Below, in pieces: positions 1-8,927 of a DNA stretch of 64,000 bases; position 1 is the first letter of the stretch; each line of letters begins with the position of its first letter. Source of the stretch: Bradyrhizobium sp. WSM3983 (GTDB lineage Bacteria > Pseudomonadota > Alphaproteobacteria > Rhizobiales > Xanthobacteraceae); contig NZ_AXAY01000033.1 in the NCBI RefSeq assembly GCF_000473045.1, positions 40,542-104,541 on the forward strand. The letters run 5' to 3'. The notes under the pieces are model-generated. The model was given only the letters and a program-made list of their open reading frames with translations, was not told the origin of the DNA and searched no databases. Made by a program: the position numbers and the translations under genes.

Positions 1-462
1 CACGCCGAGCATGCACCGCACGACGATTCCCGGGTGACGCTCTCGCAGCGTACCGATGCGCTTGGGCTCGCCTTTCTCGACATCGATCTGCGGTATACGG
101 AAGCGGATGCACGCTCCGCACTAGCTGCGCATGAATTGCTCGATCAATCGCTACGCCGTGCCGGACTGGCGCAACTGGAATATTTCGACACCGACATTTC
201 GGCGCGCATCGCCAGTATTTCTCGCCAGGCCAGCGATGGATTCCACCAGATCGGCACCACCCGCATGGGGACTTCTCCACAGCACAGCGTCGTCGATCCG
301 CATTGCCGGGCTCATGACATCGAGAATCTCCACGTCGCATCGACCTCGGTGTTGCCATCCTCGGGTCAGGCCAATCCGACTTTCGTGGCTGTGGCGCTGG
401 CATTGCGCCTCGCCGGGCGCCTCGCCGCCAGAGGACGATATCTCAGAACGGAGGCCGCATGA
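1..462 (+). CDS. GMC-family oxidoreductase, C-terminal fragment (cut by window edge)
   Basis: The reading frame is open from base 1, so this is the 3' end of a gene that begins upstream. The last ~150 residues match the GMC oxidoreductase C-terminal domain: a QIGTTRMGTSP segment holding the usual catalytic-region pattern, then VVDPHCRAHDIENLHVAST and the SSGQANPTF motif that closes the FAD site in this family. Such flavoenzymes oxidise alcohols or sugars; the substrate cannot be told from this part. It reads toward the exopolysaccharide genes, and membership of that locus is inferred from position only. A GTG at base 34 is internal, not a start. Confidence 0.88.
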   Translation, partial: HAEHAPHDDSRVTLSQRTDALGLAFLDIDLRYTEADARSALAAHELLDQSLRRAGLAQLEYFDTDISARIASISRQASDGFHQIGTTRMGTSPQHSVVDPHCRAHDIENLHVASTSVLPSSGQANPTFVAVALALRLAGRLAARGRYLRTEAA

Positions 463-775
463 GGTTCGCTGCCGCCGGGCGCCCTCCGATCGCGGGCTTC
501 GCCGAAGCCGTGCGGCAGGTTCTCTCCTGACATCTTGCGCGGAGCGCAGGCAGCACCATCGTCCGGCGCGACGATCGTTCGTCCGCAGCGACAATCCCGC
601 CTGTCATCCGCCTCGCACTTCACACAGTCGGGCGAGACACCGAATGTGATATCATTGTTATCATATTGTCACGCGATTTATGATATCGAAACATTCAATT
701 CACACTGCATTAACTGACGCTCTCAGGAATGGCGGGCGCCAACCCCTGCATCCCACCCTTGAGAGAAACACGTTA
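463..775. other. Intergenic region upstream of the glycosyltransferase
   Basis: No convincing gene. The right half (about 645-700) is sharply AT-rich against the surrounding sequence and holds the repeated motif annotated separately; it is the likely promoter/operator region of the downstream gene. I see nothing else of note. Confidence 0.5.
647..688 (+). promoter_or_regulatory. AT-rich regulatory motif (copy 1)
   Basis: Bases 647-672 match 22 of 26 positions with the minus strand of 11479-11504: TGATATC at the left, TTGTTATCAT in the middle and TGTC near the right end. Within the same stretch, 663-676 (ATATTGTCACGCGA) differs by one base from 38054-38067, and 678-688 (TTATGATATCG) is identical to 31893-31903. 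The motif ends ~90-100 bases before the glycosyltransferase start. A shared operator or promoter element is inferred; the regulator is unknown. Confidence 0.45.
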
Positions 776-2077
776 ATGCGATTACTGGTGGTCGGCATCA
801 ATTACGCACCTGATGTCATCGGGGTTGCGAAATATACCACAGAACTGTGCGAAGGACTTGCCGCGCGCGGTCACGAGCTCCAGGTTATCACGGCACCGCC
901 TTACTATCCGCAATGGCAGATCCCCGCCGAGTATCGCTCGAGCTGGTATAGCAGCGAGGCGCTTCACGACGTGATCGTCACGCGCGCGCCGATCTACGTG
1001 CCGGAGCAACCTTCGGGAAGCAAACGGTTGCTTCACCACGCTTCGTACCTCGTGTCGAGCTGCGGTCCGCTGCTTTCGAAGATGGCGTTCTGGCGACCAG
1101 ACGTCGTCCTGTCGGTGGCGCCGTCTCTTCTCTCCGCGTCGGCAGCGATCGTCGCCGCACGGATGTTTGGAGCCAGGTCGTGGCTGCATGTTCAGGATCT
1201 GGAGATCGACGCGGCATTTGAGCTCGGATTGCTCAAGAACGCTGCGCTGCAGAGCGCGCTGCTCGGTTTCGAGCGGACGGTGATCAGGGCCTTCGACCGT
1301 GTCTCGACCATTTCGCCCCAGATGGTCCAACGACTCCTGCAAAAGGGCCTGAGCGCCGATCGCCTGCGCGAGTTGAGAAACTGGGTCGACACGAGCATGA
1401 TCGTTCCTGCGAGCCGGCAGACGTCGTTTCGAACGGAGCTCGGTTTGAATCCGACCGATATCGTCGCACTCTACTCGGGCGCGATGTCGAACAAGCAGGG
1501 CCTCGAGCTCGTGCTACAAGCCGCAGCGGCGACGCATGAGACGCACCCGGAAATCAAGTACCTCCTGTGCGGTAACGGACCGCATAAGGAGAGGCTTTTG
1601 CAAGCTGCCGCTTGCCTCGGCAATGTTCATTTCCTGGACTTGCAGCCCGTGGAGCGACTGCCCGAATTGCTAAGCACCGCAGACATTCATTTGCTTCCGC
1701 AATTGGCACAGGCGGCCGATCTCGTCATGCCATCAAAGCTTGCGGGCATGCTGGCGTCCGGCCGGCCGATCGTCGCGATGGCGAGCGCGGGAAGCGGGAT
1801 CGCATCCGAAGTCAATGGCGCAGGTCTCATCGCCCAACCGGGAGACGCTCACGAGTTGGCAGAAGCCGTGAAGAGCCTGGCCATCAACGACGCTCTCCGT
1901 GCCCGGCTGGGCGACACCGCGCGGCGACGTGCCGAGCAAAACTGGGATCGCGTCGCGATCATCAATACGTTCGAACACGAGCTTTCGTTGCTGTCCGCAT
2001 TCGGCCGAGCGCAGAGTGATGCTCCGCCGGTCCGACCAGCCGCGGCCCCGGCAAACAGCAACATTCGTACACGCTAG
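776..2077 (+). CDS. WcaI-like group 4 glycosyltransferase
   Basis: A 433-residue GT-B glycosyltransferase, probably cytoplasmic and membrane-peripheral, adding a sugar to a lipid-linked exopolysaccharide repeat. The N-terminus MRLLVVGINYAPDVIG and the HELQVITAPPYYPQW segment are typical of the WcaI (colanic acid) branch. The C-terminal nucleotide-sugar domain shows LYSGAMSNKQGLE, then HLLPQLAQAADLVMPSKLAG and an SGRPIVA loop. The reading frame is open upstream to 680, but ATG 776 is chosen: it begins the family-conserved first strand and has a GAGAG element just upstream. The downstream neighbour is on the opposite strand. Donor and acceptor sugars cannot be read from sequence. Confidence 0.85.
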   Translation: MRLLVVGINYAPDVIGVAKYTTELCEGLAARGHELQVITAPPYYPQWQIPAEYRSSWYSSEALHDVIVTRAPIYVPEQPSGSKRLLHHASYLVSSCGPLLSKMAFWRPDVVLSVAPSLLSASAAIVAARMFGARSWLHVQDLEIDAAFELGLLKNAALQSALLGFERTVIRAFDRVSTISPQMVQRLLQKGLSADRLRELRNWVDTSMIVPASRQTSFRTELGLNPTDIVALYSGAMSNKQGLELVLQAAAATHETHPEIKYLLCGNGPHKERLLQAAACLGNVHFLDLQPVERLPELLSTADIHLLPQLAQAADLVMPSKLAGMLASGRPIVAMASAGSGIASEVNGAGLIAQPGDAHELAEAVKSLAINDALRARLGDTARRRAEQNWDRVAIINTFEHELSLLSAFGRAQSDAPPVRPAAAPANSNIRTR

Positions 2078-2400
2078 CGGCCGCTTCAGATCGGCGGCGA
2101 GAAAACCGGCTAGTCCGCCTCTCGGCGCCGTTTCAGGCCGAGCCTTTCCGGAAGCCTCCAGCCGTCATATGCGATAGCCCTACGCTTTCGCGCGATGCAG
2201 TTGGCTCCTTCTCGAGGCAAGCGGAAGGCGTAGCGTTTTCATCACGACGGCGATGTTCAATTCCGCCACGTTGCCGCCTGGCCTTCATCGACGGATCGAC
2301 CATCCGCGATTTGCGTGGCGCCACGCTGCCGACCTCGAAGATCTCGGTCAAGCCCCTCTCCGGCACCGACACTTTCGCTGCCGATGAACTTTCTCGTCCC
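2078..2400. other. Intergenic region, no gene recognised
   Basis: This is the space between convergent genes. Both strands carry open frames of 70-140 codons, but none has a recognisable domain, signal peptide or ribosome site. They read like GC-rich noise. The stretch from about 2290 to 2400 is smoother in codon use and could be a gene remnant; I could not identify it. Confidence 0.4.
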
Positions 2401-2410
2401 CGAAAGACAA

Positions 2411-2433
2411 TGCGCCCGGCATTGCCGGGCGCA
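2411..2433 (-). terminator. Hairpin terminator of the PstS-like gene
   Basis: A perfect 10-bp stem (TGCGCCCGGC / GCCGGGCGCA) with a 3-base loop lies about 30 bases past the stop codon at 2465. On the minus strand it is followed by a T-rich TTGTCTTTC, as expected of an intrinsic terminator. Confidence 0.7.
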
Positions 2434-2464
2434 CGCGTTGCTGTTCGATCAGACGGGAGATCGA

Positions 2465-3985
2465 TTAGAGGGCGCCGACCTTGCCGGTGCAGCCAGTCGA
2501 GTCCGCCACGAAGTTCGGACCATGGACCGTATCGGTCAGGAGGGCGCTGACCTGATTGAGCCACGGGTAGGGCAGTTCGCCGAAGCCGTTCGCGTTCATG
2601 ATGTTGTGCGCATCAGGGCTGCCGTACATGTAGTTCATGAACGTGCGGAACCAGGTCAGCGAGTTGACGGAGTTCGGGTGCTGCTTGTAGCACTGATACA
2701 TTTCCAGCCAGGTGAAGCCAGCGATCGGATACGAACCAGGCAGCGTCGGATTCGGGACGACACCCTGCACGCTCCAGGCGAGCGGGTTGAGGATCGTCGT
2801 CGAGTCGAACACCGGGTTGGACGAGGCCATCGCCGTCTGAGCGCCCTGGAAGGTCGGCGGGTGGAACTGACCGGTGCTGGCGGTCAGGTCCCACTGGCCC
2901 TGCAGGTTCGCCGTCTTCGGGTTCGCGGCAATCACCGGAGCCCAGTAGTCGGGCGAGGCGTAGCCGATGGCACCGTTGGTGGTCTTGACAGCGGTCGCAA
3001 CGCCCGCGCTGCCGGTGGCCGACACGTAGGTGCCGGAGCCGGTCACGGTGACAGTGGTTCCGCACTGATCCTTGCCGCTGTTGGCGGCAATGGTATCGGG
3101 CCAGTTCAACGCGTTAGCACCATGCGCCACCGGGAACGGGCAGGCAGCGGCGCTATTGTCGGTCCAAGGGAAGGCGTACGAGACGATGGTAGCGTCGGTC
3201 TCGCTGTTGGCACCGAATTCGAACTGGCACTGGGCCGCCAGCGCGTTCGAGGTCAGGAAGGTGGTGCCGCTGCCATCGCCGCGGTGAACGACGGTGATCG
3301 TGCCGTTGCCGAGGCTGGTGCCGCCGTTGAGCGCGGTCAGGACAGAGTTGCTCCACTTCGTGATGTGGCCCGAGAAGATGCCGCACAGCGCAGTGCGCGA
3401 CAGATTGAGACCGCTGGAGCCGCCCGTCGGGATCGAGTTGACGATGTTCAGGGTCGCACCGGTGCCGTCCTTGCCGTTGAAGCCGATGCCGACCGGGCCA
3501 ACCAGAGCCGGAATCTGGATCAGGTTGCCGTACTTGGCCGGGTTGCCGGCCGTGTTCCAGGCGGCCACGTCCGCCGGGGTGATGATGTCATCGCTGCCGG
3601 CGAACTGCAGGCCATCGTAACTGCCGAGACCGGTCACGCCGATCGACGCGTCGGTGTAGGGAACGGTGTTGCTGCCAGACACGGTGCCCGAAGCAGCGTT
3701 GTTGCGCAGCGAGGTCTTGCCGCTACCCGAACCAACCGGCGCGTAGAGAATAAGGCCGCCGAAGCCTGACCCGTTGACGCCCGGGCAGGCCGACGAAATT
3801 GCCTGAGGTCCCGGCAAACCGGCCGAGCCCTGAACTTGATTGTACAAGCAGTCCATCATGCTGCGATAGACCACTGCTGGGAACGTCGCACCGGCGCCGT
3901 ACGCGAACTGCGCGTGGGCAGGCTGGCTTGCAGCAGCAGCACCGACGAGGGCGCCGGCCGCCAGGAAATAGCCTTTCAGTCTCAT
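2465..3985 (-). CDS. PstS-like secreted phosphate-binding family protein
   Basis: A 506-residue exported protein of the PBP/PstS-like superfamily. It has a Sec signal peptide ending AAASQPAHA, then the family's opening QFAYGAGATFPAVVY. Later phosphate-site-like elements are visible: AGSDDIIT, GIFSGHITKWS and VVHRGDGSGTTFL, the last close to the PstS anion-binding loop. It is longer than classical PstS (~340 residues) because of extra C-terminal sequence. The start follows a strong AGGAGG. No pstC, pstA, pstB or phoU genes are in this window, so a role as the soluble partner of an ABC importer is doubtful here. Secreted PstS-like proteins are known T2SS cargo in Pseudomonas, and a T2SS lies 9 kb away; cargo status is an inference. 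Confidence 0.82.
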   Translation of the reverse strand: MRLKGYFLAAGALVGAAAASQPAHAQFAYGAGATFPAVVYRSMMDCLYNQVQGSAGLPGPQAISSACPGVNGSGFGGLILYAPVGSGSGKTSLRNNAASGTVSGSNTVPYTDASIGVTGLGSYDGLQFAGSDDIITPADVAAWNTAGNPAKYGNLIQIPALVGPVGIGFNGKDGTGATLNIVNSIPTGGSSGLNLSRTALCGIFSGHITKWSNSVLTALNGGTSLGNGTITVVHRGDGSGTTFLTSNALAAQCQFEFGANSETDATIVSYAFPWTDNSAAACPFPVAHGANALNWPDTIAANSGKDQCGTTVTVTGSGTYVSATGSAGVATAVKTTNGAIGYASPDYWAPVIAANPKTANLQGQWDLTASTGQFHPPTFQGAQTAMASSNPVFDSTTILNPLAWSVQGVVPNPTLPGSYPIAGFTWLEMYQCYKQHPNSVNSLTWFRTFMNYMYGSPDAHNIMNANGFGELPYPWLNQVSALLTDTVHGPNFVADSTGCTGKVGAL

Positions 3986-4477
3986 GTCCTAACCTCCTGT
4001 TGAACCACAACACCGGCCAATGGCGAGGTGTTAAGTGGCGGCGAACAGATAACGTAACTATGTGATCGTTTGATCTGCATTTTGTGAAACATGATATTCG
4101 ATGTAGCCTAGTCAACATCACGCAAACCCGATTGCGATCGTCGCGGAAATTACCTTGTGGATATTTATATTGGCTGCGAGTCGGCGGCGATGCAGACAGA
4201 ACTGCACCGTTGTCGCATCACACCATCCTGCGCACCGCATCGGCCAATCTCGTGATACGCCTTTCTCTATGATGCAATATGATAGGTGCAACAACCGTCA
4301 CTGAGATGTCTTGCGAGATACATACGCGCGTGACGTTGCGCCCTTTAAACAATTGCGAGGTAGGCATGGCTTCGTCCCGCAACGAGCAATTGCTGCTGGC
4401 AGGATTGCCGTAAACCGGCATTTCAATTTTCGCAGGCGGGGCCTCCGCCCTGCATGCGTATCGAGGAGGACTTTCCC
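3986..4477. other. Divergent promoter region, PstS-like gene / foldase gene
   Basis: These 492 bases separate two divergent genes. 4060-4175 is AT-rich and probably holds the promoters. A 15-codon frame with a GAGG element just upstream runs 4366-4413 and could be a leader peptide, but support is weak. CAATTGC at 4350 and GCAATTG at 4386 form a loose inverted pair. I found no clear pho-box-like direct repeat. Confidence 0.45.
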
Positions 4478-5383
4478 GTGAATATCTCACTTGCGCCCGG
4501 CGCAAAGGCCCGCACCGGCATCCGAACAGCGACAGCCGTGATCTTCCTGGCGTTTCTGGCAGCGACCGCGAACAGCCGTGCCGAAACTACGGATCGGGTG
4601 ATTGTCACCGTGAACGGAGCCGAGATCCGCGAGAGCGACGTGATCATCGCTGACATCGAAATCGGCCGCAACCTGCCCATGATGGATCCCGTGGAGCGCC
4701 GCAAGCAGGTGATCTCCATGCTCATCGACACCACGCTGCTGTCGGCGGAGGCGACGCGCCAGAAGATCGGCGACGAGGCCGAACTTCAGCGCCGGATGAC
4801 CTACGCCAGGAACGAGGGACTGATGAACCAGCTGCTCGCCGTGACGGCGACGCGGGCAGCAACCGACGATGTCGTACGCAAGACCTACGACGATGTTGTG
4901 GAGAAGTCCCCTGAAGTCGAGGTGAAGTTGCGGCAGATCGTCTTCCGGTTTTCGGCTCCGAAAGATCCAGACGCGATCAAGTTGATCGAGGGAAAGGCCG
5001 GCCAAGCCATGGACCGGATCGCCAAGGGCGAGGATTTCGCGAAGGTTGCCGCCGACGTGTCCGAAGACACGATGGCCAAGGCGAATGGCGGAGACATCGG
5101 TTGGCGCGGCATCAACGAACTTGGCAAGGAATATGCCGATGCCGTGATCAAGTTGAAGGCTGGCGAAGTCACCCCACTCGTCAAGACCGCTTTCGGCATG
5201 CACATCGTCAAGCTCGAGGATCGTCGCACGAGGCAACCGCCTGAATTCGAGCAAATGCGCGGCCGGGTCAAGGAGATAGTGATGCGAAAGTCGCAGATCG
5301 AGCTCATTGAAAAGTTGCGCGCCGAGGCGAAGATCGAGCACAAGGAAGAGCCTGTTCAGACCAACAACAGAAGCGAAAACTGA
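4478..5383 (+). CDS. PpiC/EpsD-type periplasmic peptidyl-prolyl isomerase
   Basis: A 301-residue SurA/PrsA-class foldase. It has a signal peptide (hydrophobic TAVIFLAFLAATANSRA) and an N-terminal chaperone region (VIVTVNGAEIRESDV). The parvulin domain covers roughly residues 130-255, with conserved NGGDIGWRG and TAFGMHIVKLEDRR. GTG 4478 is chosen over ATG 4454 because GAGGAGGA sits 8 bases before it. It lies directly before the flippase gene. EpsD-type isomerases are regular members of exopolysaccharide loci linked to PEP-CTERM sorting, so a role in folding envelope polysaccharide-export parts or PEP-CTERM proteins is plausible but inferred. Confidence 0.85.
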   Translation: MNISLAPGAKARTGIRTATAVIFLAFLAATANSRAETTDRVIVTVNGAEIRESDVIIADIEIGRNLPMMDPVERRKQVISMLIDTTLLSAEATRQKIGDEAELQRRMTYARNEGLMNQLLAVTATRAATDDVVRKTYDDVVEKSPEVEVKLRQIVFRFSAPKDPDAIKLIEGKAGQAMDRIAKGEDFAKVAADVSEDTMAKANGGDIGWRGINELGKEYADAVIKLKAGEVTPLVKTAFGMHIVKLEDRRTRQPPEFEQMRGRVKEIVMRKSQIELIEKLRAEAKIEHKEEPVQTNNRSEN

Positions 5384-5424
5384 TCCTGGTCACACAGCAA
5401 GGTTACAACAGCATCCTGCAGTCA

Positions 5425-5451
5425 GCGACGGCCACCTCGGGTGGCCGTCGC
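5425..5451 (+). terminator. Stem-loop after the foldase gene
   Basis: An 11-bp perfect stem (GCGACGGCCAC / GTGGCCGTCGC) with a 5-base loop, 42 bases past the foldase stop. There is only a weak T run after it, so it may attenuate rather than fully terminate. Its presence argues against starting the next gene at 5441, inside the hairpin. Confidence 0.5.
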
Positions 5452-5470
5452 GATGTCTTGCCAATATGAT

Positions 5471-6811
5471 ATGCAAGAGCAGAACAGCATGCTGATCGGA
5501 CGCCGGATGCGGCGGCTCACCGCAGAATCAGCGGTACAACCGGCACACACGATCAATCGCCCGTCACATCTGACAAACATGGCGCTGCTTATCGCCGGGC
5601 TCAGTGGTGGGCAGGGCATGATCTTCGCCGTGCAGAGCCTGCTGGTTGCGCAGGGCAGGCTCGATCTACTTTCCGCGTTCGGTACCCACTATTCCTTCGC
5701 GATGCTTGGCATCATCGTGACGGATGGCGGCACGAGCACGATTTTGGCACGCGACATGGCGCGCCGTGCCGGTGGCCAGAGCACCACCGAAGACTTACGG
5801 CGATCGTTTACCGAGGCCATCGCGTTCAGGCTCGCGATGGTCGCGCTGATGGCGATTGCGGCAGCTGTCTACGTCATGATGATGGAGCCGAGCGCTTTCT
5901 CGCGGGCATACGTATTATGCGCCCTCCCCGGCCTGCTATTTTGGGCATCGAATGTGGCTGGCCTCCTCGATGGACTGGGGCGGTCAGGCGTCAGCGGAAT
6001 TTCGAGCGCACTGGCATACGCCGCCTCGGCGGCGGCCTTGGCCTTTGCCCGGGTGATCCCGCCAGAACAAGCCGGATGGCTACTCGGGAGCGCCTTCTCT
6101 GCGGGCTATTTCGCGACGGTGCTGACGCAGTGGATAGCGCTCAGGCGCTGCGGCTGGATGATCGGAATCAGTCGCGTCGCCCCCGGCGGGTTGGCCCGGG
6201 CATTCAAGAATGGAACCGCCATGCTGTTCCAGTTGCTGCCCGGACAACTCTTGCTGCGTGCCCAGCTTGCGCTCAGCGCAACCTACCTCGGGCACGAGAT
6301 GACGGCAGTATTCACCTATGTCAGGCAGATCATCGCAGCCCTGACGATGATCGTGGCCGTCATCCTGCGCGTCGACTTTCCGGGTCTGGTCGAGCGGACC
6401 TCTCGGAGGTCGGAGTTGCACCTTTCGATGGCTTTTGCGGCGCAGAAAATGTCACTGCACGCTGCGATCGCCTTGGCTGCCGGCGCCGTGATCGTCTCGT
6501 CCCTATCGTACTTGGTCCCACAAAATCGTTTCAGCGCCGCCGGCCAGACGCTCCTGATCTTTGCGCCGACGATCCTGGCCATCTCGCTATCCCTGCTGAT
6601 GGCACAAGCCATGCTGGCGTTGGGGCAATATACCCGCCTCGCCGCGATAACGGCCGCGGCCTGCACGGTTGGCACCGCGATCAGCTATCTTCTCGTGTCC
6701 TATGCCAATCTCTACGCCTTCTTGATCGGGGAACTTGCCTTCCACATTTTCGGGTTCGTTTTCATGCGCCAAAGCATCGAACGCCCCGGCAAACGCTTGA
6801 TCGATCTTTGA
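5471..6811 (+). CDS. Wzx-like oligosaccharide flippase (MATE/MOP superfamily)
   Basis: A 446-residue polytopic inner-membrane protein with about 12 hydrophobic segments. It resembles Wzx/RfbX flippases that move undecaprenyl-linked repeat units to the periplasmic face. Visible elements are a first helix pair (ALLIAGLSGGQGMIFAVQSL), the IIVTDGGTSTILARDMARR turn with its conserved acidic and basic residues, and a C-terminal pair ending in FGFVFMRQS. ATG 5471 is preferred over 5441 because 5441 lies in the stem-loop; the start remains uncertain. It is followed by FkbM, Wzy and glycosyltransferase genes, consistent with a Wzx/Wzy-dependent polysaccharide pathway. Confidence 0.82.
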   Translation: MQEQNSMLIGRRMRRLTAESAVQPAHTINRPSHLTNMALLIAGLSGGQGMIFAVQSLLVAQGRLDLLSAFGTHYSFAMLGIIVTDGGTSTILARDMARRAGGQSTTEDLRRSFTEAIAFRLAMVALMAIAAAVYVMMMEPSAFSRAYVLCALPGLLFWASNVAGLLDGLGRSGVSGISSALAYAASAAALAFARVIPPEQAGWLLGSAFSAGYFATVLTQWIALRRCGWMIGISRVAPGGLARAFKNGTAMLFQLLPGQLLLRAQLALSATYLGHEMTAVFTYVRQIIAALTMIVAVILRVDFPGLVERTSRRSELHLSMAFAAQKMSLHAAIALAAGAVIVSSLSYLVPQNRFSAAGQTLLIFAPTILAISLSLLMAQAMLALGQYTRLAAITAAACTVGTAISYLLVSYANLYAFLIGELAFHIFGFVFMRQSIERPGKRLIDL

Positions 6812-6845
6812 ACCAAACTCGCGGAGCCGCGCAACCGCCGGTACC

Positions 6846-7730
6846 GTGCCCCTCTCGTCCAAACCGTCATGCAGCGATGTCACCGAAGCGACATACCGGT
6901 GCGATAGCAATATCATCACGAAAGAGGGTCTTATCATTCTACATATCGCAAAGTACCTGCGGGCGGTATTCTCGCCCAGGTTCTGGCCCGCGCTCACGAG
7001 AGGCGTCATGCCCGGCATCGAGCACGGGCAGGCCCTTCGCTGCGTGAATGTCGGAAGCGTCATCGACGTCGGCGCCAACAAGGGTCAATTCTCTCTCGTC
7101 ACACGATCCCTCTTTCCTGACGTCGAGATTCACGCCTTCGAGCCGATCGAGAGCGAGCTCGAGGTATTCAAGTCGGTCGTCACGGGACCCGTCAAATACT
7201 ACCCGGTAGCTCTAGGTGCCAAGACCACCCAGGCCCAATTCTATCTCACGTCCAGGCTCGATTCCTCGTCCCTCCTCAAACCCGGCCGGGACCACCAGGA
7301 GATGTACGGCGTCGAGCTCACCTCGTCGAAAACCGTTCCGGTCGAGCGTTTAGCCGACGTCATCGATGTCCGCCTGCTCGCCCGACCCGTTCTGATGAAA
7401 CTCGACGTGCAGGGTGGCGAATTGGACGTACTAAACGGTGCGGCTGACATCCTGCCATACATCGATACGATCTACACCGAGGCATCCTTCGTGAGCCTCT
7501 ATGAGAACCAACCCCTGGTCGGCGAAATCATCGCGTTCCTGGCGGACCGTGGGTTCGCCTTGCGCGGCGTGTTCAACCACTCGGTCGCCCCCGGCGTAGG
7601 GCCCACTCAGGCCGATTTCCTGTTTGTCAAAGCCACCTCTGACGCCGCTACAAGCCGTCGAATAGCCGCCACCGCTGCAATGACGGCCGAACGCGACACC
7701 GAAGCGGCCCTCCGGACGGCCTCATCATGA
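6846..7730 (+). CDS. FkbM-family SAM-dependent methyltransferase
   Basis: The FkbM domain fills about residues 65-265. The SAM-binding motif I is VIDVGANKGQFSLV, followed by the acidic end of strand 2 in HAFEPIESEL and by LMKLDVQGGELDVLNG, a hallmark of FkbM proteins. It likely O-methylates a sugar of the exopolysaccharide repeat unit. The GTG at 6846 gives 294 residues, but the first ~35 codons look non-coding, so the true start is probably further in. The end overlaps the next start by 4 bases (ATGA), showing translational coupling with the polymerase gene. Confidence 0.85.
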   Translation: MPLSSKPSCSDVTEATYRCDSNIITKEGLIILHIAKYLRAVFSPRFWPALTRGVMPGIEHGQALRCVNVGSVIDVGANKGQFSLVTRSLFPDVEIHAFEPIESELEVFKSVVTGPVKYYPVALGAKTTQAQFYLTSRLDSSSLLKPGRDHQEMYGVELTSSKTVPVERLADVIDVRLLARPVLMKLDVQGGELDVLNGAADILPYIDTIYTEASFVSLYENQPLVGEIIAFLADRGFALRGVFNHSVAPGVGPTQADFLFVKATSDAATSRRIAATAAMTAERDTEAALRTASS

Positions 7731-8917
7731 ACCTGGCCCGGTACCGCGACACGATCATGGCCGGATCGTTTTTGACATGGGCGTTCCTGCTGACCTTCCC
7801 GCTGCTGAGCGCCTCTGCGGCGCTTGGCAGCGGAAACGAGGTTCTGCTGTTTCAGGTCGCGGGGGGCATCTGTTACCTGGCCATCGCGTTCCTGCTCGGT
7901 CCCTCGTCCGATCTTGTCCGACGACTTAGCCCGGCCCAGCTCGCCCTGCTGTTCATCATCTATCTGTCTCTCTCCCTGCAACTGCACGATGATCCCAGCG
8001 CCATCCTGACCGGGATTGCCTACACCGTGGCGCTGCTTGTCAGCATAATCGCACTGACCGTGCTCTACAGTATGCCGACCGAACTCGTGGCAAAGTGCCT
8101 GGCACAGACCTCGATCATATTTGCCGGATTCGGCGTAACCGCAGTCGCTCTGTTTGGCTGGCCCAGCGAGCGACACCTGGGTCCCATTCATCCCAACTCC
8201 TTCGGCACGGTCATGCTCTCCGCCTTCATCCTATCGCAGTTTCGCAAGGATGCTGTCTTCGTTGTCGTGAAGATCGTCAGCTTCCTGCTCGCCGCATCCG
8301 TGAGCTCCCGCTTCGCACTGATCGGCTCGCTGCTGGCGTTGACTGTATTCGAAGTGACCTCCAAGCGCTTCAGCCTGAAGCTACTCGCTCTGACCGTGAT
8401 GGTCGCCGCCGGCCTAGCCGTCTTCCATCAGCACATTTCAGAAATTTTTGCCCTCAACGACCCCGCGCGCAACCTCGACTCCGGTTTCACGGGACGAGGT
8501 GACGAATGGCTTGGCGCTCTGGAGTTGATCGAGCAAAATCCGTTCGGGATGGGCTTCAAGCGGCCGCCTTACGAAACGGCCGGACACAACGGCTACCTTA
8601 AGGTGATACTCGAATTCGGGATTGTCGGCGGCGGCCTCATTATCGCCCTGGTGCTGAGCATCGTCCTTGGCGCTCTCTACGATGCGCTCACCGGTCCCAA
8701 TCACGACGACGATCTTCGCAGATTTGCGTGCGCCAGGGCCGCCGGGCTGGTTGCGTTGGCGTTCGCCACCTTCTTTCAACCCCAGATGTTCAATCTCGGA
8801 GACGTTCACGGCGTCCCGTTCATGCTGTTGCTGTTTCAGCCAGCATGGAGGCCGTTCGAATCGGCGCGGTTGCGTGGCTATGGGCTGAGACTCGCCGCTT
8901 GTCGTGCAAAGCCATGA
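7727..8917 (+). CDS. Wzy-type O-antigen/EPS polymerase (O-antigen ligase family)
   Basis: A 396-residue multispanning membrane protein with roughly ten hydrophobic helices. The Wzy/WaaL signature lies in a large periplasmic loop: GRGDEWLGALELI, NPFGMGFKRPP, then AGHNGYLKVILEFGIVGG, where the His-Asn and Glu are the conserved residues. It would polymerise flipped repeat units at the periplasmic face. Position after Wzx and FkbM suggests polymerase rather than ligase. It overlaps the upstream gene by 4 bases and is followed after 10 bases by a glycosyltransferase. Confidence 0.83.
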   Translation: MNLARYRDTIMAGSFLTWAFLLTFPLLSASAALGSGNEVLLFQVAGGICYLAIAFLLGPSSDLVRRLSPAQLALLFIIYLSLSLQLHDDPSAILTGIAYTVALLVSIIALTVLYSMPTELVAKCLAQTSIIFAGFGVTAVALFGWPSERHLGPIHPNSFGTVMLSAFILSQFRKDAVFVVVKIVSFLLAASVSSRFALIGSLLALTVFEVTSKRFSLKLLALTVMVAAGLAVFHQHISEIFALNDPARNLDSGFTGRGDEWLGALELIEQNPFGMGFKRPPYETAGHNGYLKVILEFGIVGGGLIIALVLSIVLGALYDALTGPNHDDDLRRFACARAAGLVALAFATFFQPQMFNLGDVHGVPFMLLLFQPAWRPFESARLRGYGLRLAACRAKP

Positions 8918-8927
8918 CCATCGCCCT

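Noticed and set aside
2315..3769. Long plus-strand frame (484 codons) over the PstS-like gene
   Set aside because: It is the antisense of a well-supported gene; Arg/Val/Gly-rich with no domain, a GC-rich shadow.
3986..4110. PhoB box upstream of the PstS-like gene
   Set aside because: No CTGTCAT-type direct repeats with the right spacing were found on either strand.
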